A stretch of 64,000 nt of DNA, taken from assembly GCA_017474925.1 (NCBI GenBank), contig JAFVGN010000044.1, forward strand, positions 1-64,000. The letters run 5' to 3'. The stretch is from Prevotella sp. Its GTDB lineage: Bacteria > Bacteroidota > Bacteroidia > Bacteroidales > Bacteroidaceae. A model generated the notes under the pieces. That model did no database searches. It was not told where the DNA came from and saw nothing but the letters and a program-made list of their open reading frames with translations. Shown here one piece after another: positions 16,732 to 24,204 of the stretch (its first letter is position 1; each line of letters starts with the position of its first letter). A program made the translations under genes and the position numbers.

Positions 16732-17009
16732 ATGGCAGAAGATACAAACATACAACCCATGCAGTCGGATTGTGAGCAAATCAAGAAGGTGACTGAGAAA
16801 GGTAAAGAGTATTGGAGTGCGAGGGAACTGGCAACGGCCCTGGGCTACAGCACTTGGCAGAAGTTCAATCGTGTGCTGAACAAAGCACTTAAGGTGGAGA
16901 ATACGATAAGTTCCGATTGGTTCAAGACCGTGAATATTTGTCGGATTTCGACAAAGAAATAAAGAATTGGAAAGAACTCGGCCTGTTTGACGAGGATAAT
17001 TCCATCTGA
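16732..17009 (+). pseudogene. Chimeric remnant: DinD-like start joined to RhuM-like end
   Basis: From ATG 16732 one frame reads CEQIKKVTEKGKEYWSAREL then ATALGYS, the N-terminus of DNA-damage-inducible protein D (DinD/BRO-N-like), but runs out at 16962. From about 16899 a second frame reads EYDKFRLVQDREYLSDFDKE then IKNWKELGLFDEDNSI and a stop at 17007-17009. That resembles the C-terminus of RhuM-family proteins. The join is out of frame and both parents are much longer (roughly 280-340 residues), so this is a deletion product left by accessory-gene turnover. The downstream bases hold a terminator at 17043 and no gene until 17230. Confidence 0.6.
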
Positions 17010-17042
17010 TTTTCCCGATTCTATCCCTATCTTTTCCCGCTT

Positions 17043-17090
17043 TCCCTGTAAACGCCATATAATGGAAGTTTGCAGGGATTTTCTTTTTAT
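17043..17090 (+). terminator. Rho-independent terminator downstream of the DinD/RhuM remnant
   Basis: An 11-bp stem, TCCCTGTAAAC (17043-17053) with GTTTGCAGGGA (17068-17078), contains one G-U pair and is followed by TTTTCTTTTTAT. It insulates the next block from the HIRAN transcript. Confidence 0.75.
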
Positions 17091-17229
17091 ATCTTCATAA
17101 TTTTGCAACCAGTTGCGAGAACAGGCTGCACTGTCCTTGCCGATGATTTTTTTTATTAACCAGAGTGGAGTGAGAGTCCTCTGAGGTGAAAAGCTAGCAA
17201 TCTTTCTCTTCTCACAACACTCCAGAGTT

Positions 17230-17880
17230 ATGGAAAGAGACATGAGTGAGTTCGCCTGTGTTGATGGCGTGTACTTCAAGGAAGAACAAGTGGTGAAAAT
17301 GGCCCAGAATGCTGGCAGCTTCGCCGTGGCAGAACATTATCTGTGTGCGCTGTTGGCACATGGACTGATGTATGGCAAGACAGAGATCATCGACCGCGTG
17401 AACGAGGTGAGGGAGCAGTATCAGGTGCTGCCCTTCAAGAAGCCTGAGCATCAGGTGGCTCGCGATGAGTATGGTCGCAGTCGTATGGAGTCTGTGGAGT
17501 TCAAGGTAAGGAAGGCTTACGGCCAGATGACTGAGGAGCAGCGGCATGAGGTAATGAAACAGTGTCTGCAGATGTTGAGGATGCAGAGTGACCTCTTTTC
17601 AAAGAAGAACGACTGGCTGGGCGTGATGCTGGTGGCAAGAGACCGCCTGGACGGCAACATCAATCAGAGTAACTTTTATGAATACGCGTGCGCGATTACG
17701 CCTGAGGACTGGCCTGAGGCATTGCGCATAGGCGAGCATACGGCCAAGAACTTCAGCCGCCAGTTGGCTGCTGAGGACAGAATGGAGGCTTACTACGATA
17801 TGGATAGTAACCCTCAGGAGAAACTCTGCGATAAGCTTTGGGAGATTATTATTCAGGCCGTTCTTACGGAAATTCCGTAA
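17230..17880 (+). CDS. Hypothetical protein at the start of the mobile-element-like block
   Basis: 216 residues, soluble, mostly helical and charged, with no family recognised. There are patches such as KAYGQMTEEQRHEVMKQCLQ (helical) and YACAITPEDWPEALRIGEHT. The GC content is similar to the following genes and higher than the defence operons to the left. Its last codons overlap a TTACGGAA-based palindrome that begins a set of iteron-like repeats, so the protein could bind there or merely adjoin a replication/control region. A second in-frame ATG at 17242 (MSEF) is also possible. Confidence 0.6.
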   Translation: MERDMSEFACVDGVYFKEEQVVKMAQNAGSFAVAEHYLCALLAHGLMYGKTEIIDRVNEVREQYQVLPFKKPEHQVARDEYGRSRMESVEFKVRKAYGQMTEEQRHEVMKQCLQMLRMQSDLFSKKNDWLGVMLVARDRLDGNINQSNFYEYACAITPEDWPEALRIGEHTAKNFSRQLAAEDRMEAYYDMDSNPQEKLCDKLWEIIIQAVLTEIP

Positions 17881-17933
17881 AAACGGGGCAGGGCTTACGG
17901 AAGAATTTACGGAAATCCTACGGACTTACGGAA
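17864..17933 (+). repeat. Iteron-like TTACGGAA repeats
   Basis: Copies of TTACGGAA occur at 17864, 17895, 17907 and 17926, with a degenerate copy (CTACGGAC) at 17918. The first is half of a perfect palindrome TTACGGAA-A-TTCCGTAA (17864-17880). Spacing after the palindrome is 12, 11 and 8 bp. This looks like a protein-binding array: replication iterons or an operator for the promoter at 17961. Confidence 0.7.
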
Positions 17934-17960
17934 TCAAAGGTAGTGCATTGTTTTTCGTCG

Positions 17961-17968
17961 TACTTTTG
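17961..17968 (+). promoter_or_regulatory. -7 box of the primase-containing gene cluster
   Basis: TACTTTTG fits TAnnTTTG and lies 28 bp after the repeat array and 72 bp before the ATG at 18040. Binding of a protein to the repeats would affect this promoter. Confidence 0.5.
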
Positions 17969-18039
17969 CATCAGAAAACAATCGCAACGGGCTCAGCCCA
18001 ATGCATAAAAAACAATTAATAAAATAAAACAAAAAAATT

Positions 18040-18642
18040 ATGGAAAGAGTTATTTTTTTCGAGAGTAATGAAGGGCGTTTGCATCGTTGCATATTCGCCG
18101 GTCTTGACAACAATTGTCGTCCTCAATGGGTAAAGGTAGACCAGGGTGACGAAATGATGACGCTTCAGGACTACATGGAGTCGTACTGTCTGAAAAGCGA
18201 AGACATGCGCGTGCTGTGTCTGGACGGCGAGGAGCTGGATTCGATGACTGTGGCGCTCCTTTTTGGGGCTGTTCTTCAAGGCTATCCTGTCGACAACGCA
18301 AGGGCACTGGAAAAGGCCATTAAGAGTTTACGGAATATGGGCATCGGATGGAAGCAGGAAAAACTGCAATTGGATGTTCGTGTGTATGAATATTACGAAC
18401 AAGTGAATGATAAAAACGAATATCGATTCTGTGTAGCTTGCAGGGGCGCGGGATATCTGGCTGAGGTCGACAGCTTCTTTACGATGAAAGAGCTGATGGG
18501 TGCCTTGCGCTGCTACTTCGATGCGTTGGAGAAAGGGGCTGGCATTGGCCTGAGGAAGGATTTGTGGTCTCCTAATGTTAACTTGCTGGAAGTGTTGGAG
18601 GACGAGGATATAAAGATGTTTGATAAAATAGAGCAAAGATGA
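18040..18642 (+). CDS. Hypothetical protein of the mobile-element-like block
   Basis: 200 residues; no family recognised. It begins MERVIFFESNEGRLHRCIFA and looks like a compact alpha/beta cytoplasmic protein with several cysteines (CRPQW, YCLKS, LCLDG, FCVACRG) that do not form a clear zinc motif. It is the first gene after the putative promoter at 17961, and its stop overlaps the next start by 4 bp. Genes of this kind commonly accompany the BT4734-type primase in Bacteroidales elements, but the function is unknown. Confidence 0.6.
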   Translation: MERVIFFESNEGRLHRCIFAGLDNNCRPQWVKVDQGDEMMTLQDYMESYCLKSEDMRVLCLDGEELDSMTVALLFGAVLQGYPVDNARALEKAIKSLRNMGIGWKQEKLQLDVRVYEYYEQVNDKNEYRFCVACRGAGYLAEVDSFFTMKELMGALRCYFDALEKGAGIGLRKDLWSPNVNLLEVLEDEDIKMFDKIEQR

Positions 18643-18884
18643 TGATAGAAAAGAACAAAAAGTTAGGCTACGTGAGAAATCAGCGTGGTACTATGATCAA
18701 GAGATGTTGTGCAAGTTGCGGCTTGCGAGAGTATAAGGACGGTATTCGCTTCTGCACATTCCACGGCGAGGCGGTTGACGCCAAGGACCGATGCAGAAAA
18801 TGGCAGATGTCGGAAGGCATGGGAAAGGCTGGCATAGGTACCGGGGTGGTAAGAGACATTGCGACAAAAAAGGTCGTGTTTTAA
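18639..18884 (+). CDS. Small cysteine-rich (zinc-ribbon-like) protein
   Basis: 81 residues. CCASCGLREY followed by RFCTFHGEAV and DRCRKW gives a C-x2-C ... C-x2-H ... C pattern consistent with a single zinc site. Its start overlaps the preceding stop (ATGATGA), showing translational coupling. Possibly a small nucleic-acid-binding accessory of the element. Role unknown. Confidence 0.6.
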   Translation: MMIEKNKKLGYVRNQRGTMIKRCCASCGLREYKDGIRFCTFHGEAVDAKDRCRKWQMSEGMGKAGIGTGVVRDIATKKVVF

Positions 18885-18911
18885 TAATCATCAATTAAAC
18901 AATTAACAATT

Positions 18912-19205
18912 ATGGAGCAGTTAGTTTTAATCCAAGAGGTGGGCGCTTACTCTGAGCGCCAGTACAACAGACAAGACGGTTCGCAGGAGTATTTCCGTAG
19001 CCGTGGTATGACTATGAAACATGGTGGCGACACCTTCTATGGCGAGATGACGGGCGACTATGCCTCGAAGAACCGCGACACCCAGTATGTGGAAAACTCA
19101 CCATACGTGGTGAAGGGTTCGTGGAAGCACCGCACGTGGCAGGATCAGCAAGGACAGTTGCGTCACGAGAACATGTTTTACATTACTGATATTCAGGCAC
19201 TTTAG
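18912..19205 (+). CDS. Small hypothetical protein, possibly OB-fold/ssDNA-binding
   Basis: 97 residues. It is rich in aromatic and basic residues (RQYNRQDGSQEYFRSRG, then SWKHRTWQDQQGQLRHENMF) and predicted beta strands, reminiscent of small single-strand-binding or OB-fold accessory proteins. No definite family match can be claimed. It sits between the Cys-rich protein and the primase operon on the same strand. The bases 19206-19315 hold no gene. Confidence 0.5.
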   Translation: MEQLVLIQEVGAYSERQYNRQDGSQEYFRSRGMTMKHGGDTFYGEMTGDYASKNRDTQYVENSPYVVKGSWKHRTWQDQQGQLRHENMFYITDIQAL

Positions 19206-19315
19206 TAATTAATCGGGTCGAAGGTGGTAGTGGAGGAAGTCATCGATGTGAAATTGAAATTAGGCCTAAACATATTCCGACACAAACCCTTCACTCACAC
19301 AAATTCGACAAGATT

Positions 19316-19642
19316 ATGAAGAAGTATATTTATATTCCAGGTTTTCTGGCCATCGTTGCCGGACTGTTGAGAGGAGAATCGTTCGAGGGTAGACTGTTTA
19401 TCGACAAGGAAACCCATGTGTTAACCCTGAAACTATGGAAGCGCAAGGCACCGAAGTACACCAACTATAGCAAGGTGGGCGACACGGACTACGGTAGTCT
19501 GTGGAGGTCGGAGAAGCACCTGTTGTGGCGCGAGAAACTGCCCCTGAGCATGGGAACGGGACGTATGCTGTCGGCTATGGAGGCAGACAAGAACCAGGCT
19601 AAGCAGGCGGTCGTGGACGAATACATCATTGATAACGCATAA
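19316..19642 (+). CDS. Small hypothetical protein preceding the primase
   Basis: 108 residues. A short hydrophobic N-terminus (YIPGFLAIVAGLL) is too short and too interrupted for a convincing signal peptide, and the rest is basic (LKLWKRKAPKYTNYSKVGD). No family recognised. It lies 12 bp before the primase gene and is presumably co-transcribed with it. Confidence 0.5.
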   Translation: MKKYIYIPGFLAIVAGLLRGESFEGRLFIDKETHVLTLKLWKRKAPKYTNYSKVGDTDYGSLWRSEKHLLWREKLPLSMGTGRMLSAMEADKNQAKQAVVDEYIIDNA

Positions 19643-19654
19643 TAATCTAATAGT

Positions 19655-21928
19655 ATGTCAAGAATTGATATAGGAGACAACATCAAGAAGCCCAAGACCG
19701 TGCCTGCCACGGTCGAGGGTTTCAACAAGAGGGTGGACAGCGAGGTGACGGGCAAGATATGTGCCGACCTGGCTGACGCGCTGGAACAACACCTGAGGGG
19801 TGAACTCTCGAAGGAGGAGTATAAGACGAAGAAGGCTGAGCTGAAACTGGGCGACGCGTTCTACACGCCTCATGCGCACTTCAACAAGGGCTATAAGAGC
19901 AGCGAGGGCGAGCCTGTGGATTCGGGCAAAGCCGTCATAGACCTGGACGGTTGTCCGAACTTCACGGAGATCTATGCGAAAAAGCTGATGGGTCGCGAAC
20001 GTGCGCTGGGTATCAATATGGTGAACCGTTCGGTAAGCGGTACGGGTGGCCATGTGCTGTTCGACATTCCCGAGGGCTTGGACCGTCAACAGGCCCAGGC
20101 ATGGCTCAGTCATGAGATGGGCGACGTGGAGTACGACAAGGCGGTGCATGAGCCGGAGAGGGCTATATACATCCCGTGTCGGGAGTATATCCTGTATATC
20201 GACGAGGAACTGATGTTCGGGGACGATCTGCATCCGGCAAAGTTGAGTGAAGAGACCATCAAGCTGTTTTCTGCCTCGCAGAAGGCGAATCATGAGTCAG
20301 GGGAATGCCCCCAAGATTCACCACAGCCCATAGCACCGTCAGCGAGAGCCTTGGCGGCATTCGACGAGACGCTGAGGATGACGGAGCTGGACTTGGAAAC
20401 GCTGAACCGGGACGGTGTAAGGCATAACACCTTGAAGCTACTGTTGCCCACGCTCTGCCAGATGATGCCACAGGAGGAACTGTTGGGCGTGCTGGAGCAG
20501 AAGATGCCCGAGTATTCGAAAGAGCAGGACTGCCTGACGCTGGTGAGCAACTTCTACACGAAATATGTAGACCAGAACCGCCCGATGAACCTCAAACAGA
20601 AGGAGGTGTTCCTGCGTTCGCTGAAGGCTGACGACCACCAAGACGCCCAAAGTACACAAAAGGAACCGTCCCTGTTGTGTACTTTTGATTTCAGCAAACT
20701 GCCGATAGGCTTGAAGGAGAGCCTGAAGCCTTATCCCCAGAAGATGTGGACGGCCTTGATAGTAGGTCAGATGCCTGCCTTGATGGCATTGGCCGACGGG
20801 GTGACGTACCGCTATTGTGACGGCAAGACGGGCTATCTGGGTGGTATGGCTATCATCCTGGGTGAGCAGGCCTCCAACAAGTCGTGTGTCGAGGAAGCCG
20901 TGGAACGTTGGTTGGAAGAGTTGCGCCGTGATGACGATCTGGTGCGTGAACGCGAGGACCAGGTGCGTGAGGCCAACCGTCAGCGTAAGGCCAACGAGCG
21001 GGCTCAAGAGGCCCCGAAGGAGGTTGTCAGGGTGGTGCCCATCACCATATCGTGCTCGAAGCTGCTCAAGCGCCTGAAGCAGTCGCAGGGACATTGCCTG
21101 TACTCCATCTGCACCGAGGCCGAGACCCTGTTGAAGTCGAACGGTGGCGGTTCGTGGGCCCAGAAGTGGGATATTTACAGAAACGCTTTTGCGCGTGAGC
21201 GGTGGGGCGTCGACTACAATTCTGACCAATCGGAAAGCGGTGACGTGAGGGTGGCGTATAACTGGACGATCCTTGGGACGCCGAGAACCACCAGAAGGAT
21301 GTTCTCAGGCAAAAACGAGTCGAACGCGGAAAATGGCCTGTCGAGCCGTATGATGCTCTCGGAAATGCCTGACGGACTGTTTGAGAGGATTACGGTATTC
21401 AAGGAGCTGTCGGAAACAGACCAAAATCGAGTCACCCAGGCAACAACCCTGCTTCGCACGGCAACAGGCTTCTACGATACGCCCCGGCTTCGCAAGGCTA
21501 TTGACAAGTGGCTGGAAGAGAAGCGCGTGGAGGCTTCGATGGATATGGACGTCATCAAGGACCGCTTCCGTCGTCGTGCCGGTGTCATCGGGTTCCGTTG
21601 TGGTGTGGTGTTCATGCTGTTGGCTGGCAAGGAGTCGAACGCATGCATAGATTTTGCCGTGAAGATGGCAGAATATACGCTACAGATGCAACTGAAGGTG
21701 TTTAAACCCTTGCTGACGAAACAGTATTCTTCCAATGCTGACGAGGATTCCGCCGGCACCGTCAATGGCAATATCTTCGGACGCCTGCCTTCACCGTTCA
21801 ACATGCAAGACCTGCGTCGATTGAAGGGTAATGACTTTAGTGACGGGACTCTTTACTCAATCATCAGCCGTTGGAAAGCTGACGGATGGGTGGAGAAAGA
21901 TGGGAAGTCGTGGAAGAAGAAAAAATAA
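19655..21928 (+). CDS. BT4734/VirE-type primase with DUF3987 helicase-like domain
   Basis: 757 residues. The N-terminal domain (about 60-190) is a BT4734-like archaeo-eukaryotic-type primase: AVIDLDG (acidic pair D96/D98), SVSGTGGHVLFDI (129-138) and HEPERAIYIP. A linker and a DUF3987-like domain follow (about 350-757). Its P-loop position reads LGEQASNKSCV, lacking the second glycine of a standard Walker A, so ATP use is uncertain. The extreme C-terminus (LRRLKGNDFSDGTLYSIISR) looks like a winged helix. In Bacteroidales this protein marks integrated replicative or prophage-like elements and is often followed by a cell-wall hydrolase, as here. Confidence 0.85.
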   Translation: MSRIDIGDNIKKPKTVPATVEGFNKRVDSEVTGKICADLADALEQHLRGELSKEEYKTKKAELKLGDAFYTPHAHFNKGYKSSEGEPVDSGKAVIDLDGCPNFTEIYAKKLMGRERALGINMVNRSVSGTGGHVLFDIPEGLDRQQAQAWLSHEMGDVEYDKAVHEPERAIYIPCREYILYIDEELMFGDDLHPAKLSEETIKLFSASQKANHESGECPQDSPQPIAPSARALAAFDETLRMTELDLETLNRDGVRHNTLKLLLPTLCQMMPQEELLGVLEQKMPEYSKEQDCLTLVSNFYTKYVDQNRPMNLKQKEVFLRSLKADDHQDAQSTQKEPSLLCTFDFSKLPIGLKESLKPYPQKMWTALIVGQMPALMALADGVTYRYCDGKTGYLGGMAIILGEQASNKSCVEEAVERWLEELRRDDDLVREREDQVREANRQRKANERAQEAPKEVVRVVPITISCSKLLKRLKQSQGHCLYSICTEAETLLKSNGGGSWAQKWDIYRNAFARERWGVDYNSDQSESGDVRVAYNWTILGTPRTTRRMFSGKNESNAENGLSSRMMLSEMPDGLFERITVFKELSETDQNRVTQATTLLRTATGFYDTPRLRKAIDKWLEEKRVEASMDMDVIKDRFRRRAGVIGFRCGVVFMLLAGKESNACIDFAVKMAEYTLQMQLKVFKPLLTKQYSSNADEDSAGTVNGNIFGRLPSPFNMQDLRRLKGNDFSDGTLYSIISRWKADGWVEKDGKSWKKKK

Positions 21929-21932
21929 AAAC

Positions 21933-21964
21933 CTTGCAATCTTGCATTCTTGCATCCTTGCATA
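21933..21964 (+). repeat. 8-bp tandem repeat (CTTGCATN x4)
   Basis: Four consecutive 8-mers: CTTGCAAT, CTTGCATT, CTTGCATC, CTTGCATA, starting 5 bp after the primase stop. A simple repeat of unknown role. Confidence 0.8.
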
Positions 21965-21986
21965 GGGTAGTGTAAATGGCATAATC

Positions 21987-22032
21987 AATTAGAAATTAGG
22001 AATTAGAAATTAGGAATTAGGAATTAGAAATT
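21987..22032 (+). repeat. AT-rich AATTAG(A/G) tandem array
   Basis: Six to seven copies of AATTAGAA or AATTAGG directly precede the peptidase ATG at 22033 and occupy its expected ribosome-binding region. Slippage here could tune translation or transcription of the peptidase. Confidence 0.7.
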
Positions 22033-22533
22033 ATGATTAGTAACGTAGTGAATAATAAGCAGGCAGGACTCAGCGAGCATCCGCACTTGACTTCGTCGAG
22101 TGAGGCTACGCCACACTTTACGCTTGCTGAGCTATGCAAGACAAAAGTGAACTTAAGGAACGTTCCGAACGAGGAACAAGTGGAGAACCTGAAGCGCCTC
22201 TGTGGGTGGCTGGAACAACTGAGAAGGCGATGGAACAACCTGTATGGCGAGGGGGATGACCCCATCGTCATCAACTCAGGATTCCGTAGTCCGGAAGTGA
22301 ACAAGGCGGTGGGTGGGGCTACATTGAGTAACCATCTGACAGGATGTGCTGTGGATATCCGATGCGTCGGCATTGAACAGGCTTTGCGCTACGCAGTCAT
22401 CTTGCTCGACATCAGCGACATGAACCGCGAAGACTACGATGAGCTGTTGATAGAGCAGAAGGCGCACAGCTACTGGATTCACTTCGCGGTGAAAGCGAGT
22501 TGCAATCGCAGGCGCACGAACTTTATAAGATGA
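22033..22533 (+). CDS. M15-type peptidase (phage endolysin-like D-Ala-D-Ala carboxypeptidase)
   Basis: 166 residues. NSGFRSPEVNKAVGGA then SNHLTGCAVDIR supplies the H-x6-D zinc pair of the M15/VanY/L5-endolysin fold, and SYWIHFAVK provides the final histidine. No signal peptide is visible, so export would need a holin-like route. It follows the primase as in other Bacteroidales prophage-like elements, where it probably cuts peptidoglycan cross-links. Glycine for the more usual charged residue in the HLxGxA motif is within family variation. Confidence 0.85.
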   Translation: MISNVVNNKQAGLSEHPHLTSSSEATPHFTLAELCKTKVNLRNVPNEEQVENLKRLCGWLEQLRRRWNNLYGEGDDPIVINSGFRSPEVNKAVGGATLSNHLTGCAVDIRCVGIEQALRYAVILLDISDMNREDYDELLIEQKAHSYWIHFAVKASCNRRRTNFIR

Positions 22534-22539
22534 AAAAAC

Positions 22540-22569
22540 CAGGCTGCCTTCGGGTGGCCTGATTTTTTT
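22540..22569 (+). terminator. Rho-independent terminator of the peptidase gene
   Basis: CAGGCTGCC (22540-22548), a TTCG tetraloop, and GGTGGCCTG (22553-22561) form a 9-bp stem followed by A and seven T. It closes the mobile-element-like block. Confidence 0.85.
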
Positions 22570-22656
22570 CAGGTACAAAATAGCGGTTCCTTTTGTGCAC
22601 TTGTTCTACAGAGCCAAAGGCTAAATGATACGTTTATTACAAAAAAAAACGTAAAA

Positions 22657-22690
22657 TTTGCAGGGGTTAATATGCTTTTTTGTAATTTTG
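22657..22690 (+). promoter_or_regulatory. Promoter of the GH3-family gene
   Basis: TTTG (22657-22660) and TAATTTTG (22683-22690) fit Bacteroidales -33/-7 elements with a 22-bp gap. The predicted transcript start near 22697 lies inside the longest possible reading frame, which is why ATG 22711 is chosen as the start of the next gene. Confidence 0.65.
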
Positions 22691-22710
22691 CAGTCAAAAT
22701 TGTGTACGCA

Positions 22711-24204
22711 ATGAGTTTGACTCAGATTATAGGAAACCTGTTCAAGCCCCGTCAGAAGGCTTTGGAGAAGCATCAGAACGGTGGAGAGGCGCTGCAAAGG
22801 GCAGTGCTTGAGCACTTGATATATACCGCCCGAGACACAGAATATGGCAGGAATCATGCCTTTGACAATACCAAGAACTACGACCAATTCGCCTCGATGG
22901 TGCCTGTCAACACCTACGAGGAATTGAAGGACGACATCGACCGCATGCGTCACGGAGAGCCTAACGTGCTGTGGCCGGGCCGTGTGCGCTGGTATGCCAA
23001 GTCGAGCGGCACAACGAACGACAAGTCGAAGTTCATACCCGTCAGCGACGAGGGCCTGCAGAAGATTCACTATGCTGGCGGTCGCGACTCAGTAGCCCTC
23101 TATCTGAGGAACAATCCCAAGTCGAGGATGTTCGACGGCAAGGGACTGATACTGGGTGGCAGCCATACGCCCAACTATAACGTGGCAGGATCGCTGGTGG
23201 GCGACCTCAGCGCCATCCTGATAGAGAACATCAACCCGCTGGTCAACCTGGTGCGGGTGCCGAAGAAGGAAACCGCCCTGTTGTCCGACTTCGAAGTCAA
23301 GCGCGAGCGCATAGCCCGTGAGGCGATGAAGAAGAACGTGACCAACATCAGCGGTGTGCCCTCGTGGATGCTCTCCGTGCTGAACTGCATGATGGAGATG
23401 ACGGGTAAGACCCATCTGGAAGAGGTGTGGCCCAATATCGAGGTGTTCTTTCATGGCGGTGTGGCTTTTACGCCCTATCGGAAACAGTATGAGCAGCTCA
23501 TCACCACCCCCAACATGCACTATTTCGAGACGTACAATGCCAGCGAGGGCTTCTTTGGACTACAGGACGACCCAACGGACAAATCGATGTTGCTGATGTT
23601 GGACTATGGTGTGTTCTATGAGTTCCAGCCGATGGATGGCGGCGAGATTGTTCCCCTGTGGGGTGTTAAGAAAGGCAAGAACTATGCTATGATTATCTCT
23701 ACCTCGTGCGGATTGTGGCGCTATATGATAGGCGACACCGTCCGTTTCACTTCGACCAACCCTTACAAGTTCGTGATCTCCGGGCGTACCAAGAGCTTTA
23801 TCAACGCTTTTGGCGAGGAACTCATCGTCGACAATGCGGAGCAGGGACTTGCCTATGCTTGCGAGCAGACGGGTGCCGAGGTGCTGGAATATACTGCCGC
23901 GCCTGTCTATATGGATGCCCAAGCCCAATGCAGGCACCAGTGGCTGATAGAGTTTTCACGTGAGCCCGAAGACCTGCAACAGTTTGGCCGACTGTTGGAC
24001 CAGAAGCTGCAACAGATTAACAGCGACTACGAGGCCAAGCGCTATAAGAACATCACGCTACAGCCTTTGGAAATCGTAAAAGCCCGCCAGGGACTGTTCA
24101 ATGAGTGGCTGAAAATGCGTGGCAAGCTGGGTGGACAGAATAAGGTCCCGCGTCTTTGCAATGAGCGTGAACACATGGATCAATTATTGAAACTGAACAA
24201 ATGA
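22711..24204 (+). CDS. GH3 auxin-responsive-promoter-family acyl-adenylating protein
   Basis: About 497 residues from MSLTQIIGNLFKPRQ. GH3-family features include WYAKSSGTTNDKSKFIPVS (adenylate-forming P-loop-like motif), FETYNASEGFFGLQ and RYMIGDTVRFTS. Plant GH3 enzymes conjugate amino acids to acyl acids; bacterial members are presumed acyl-acid amido synthetases with unknown substrates. The upstream in-frame ATG at 22672 is rejected because it lies between the promoter elements. The stop overlaps the next ATG by 4 bp. Confidence 0.9.
   Translation: MSLTQIIGNLFKPRQKALEKHQNGGEALQRAVLEHLIYTARDTEYGRNHAFDNTKNYDQFASMVPVNTYEELKDDIDRMRHGEPNVLWPGRVRWYAKSSGTTNDKSKFIPVSDEGLQKIHYAGGRDSVALYLRNNPKSRMFDGKGLILGGSHTPNYNVAGSLVGDLSAILIENINPLVNLVRVPKKETALLSDFEVKRERIAREAMKKNVTNISGVPSWMLSVLNCMMEMTGKTHLEEVWPNIEVFFHGGVAFTPYRKQYEQLITTPNMHYFETYNASEGFFGLQDDPTDKSMLLMLDYGVFYEFQPMDGGEIVPLWGVKKGKNYAMIISTSCGLWRYMIGDTVRFTSTNPYKFVISGRTKSFINAFGEELIVDNAEQGLAYACEQTGAEVLEYTAAPVYMDAQAQCRHQWLIEFSREPEDLQQFGRLLDQKLQQINSDYEAKRYKNITLQPLEIVKARQGLFNEWLKMRGKLGGQNKVPRLCNEREHMDQLLKLNK

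Noticed and set aside
22672..22710. Longer N-terminus for the GH3-family protein
   Set aside because: The extra codons overlap the -33/-7 promoter elements and lie before the predicted transcript start.
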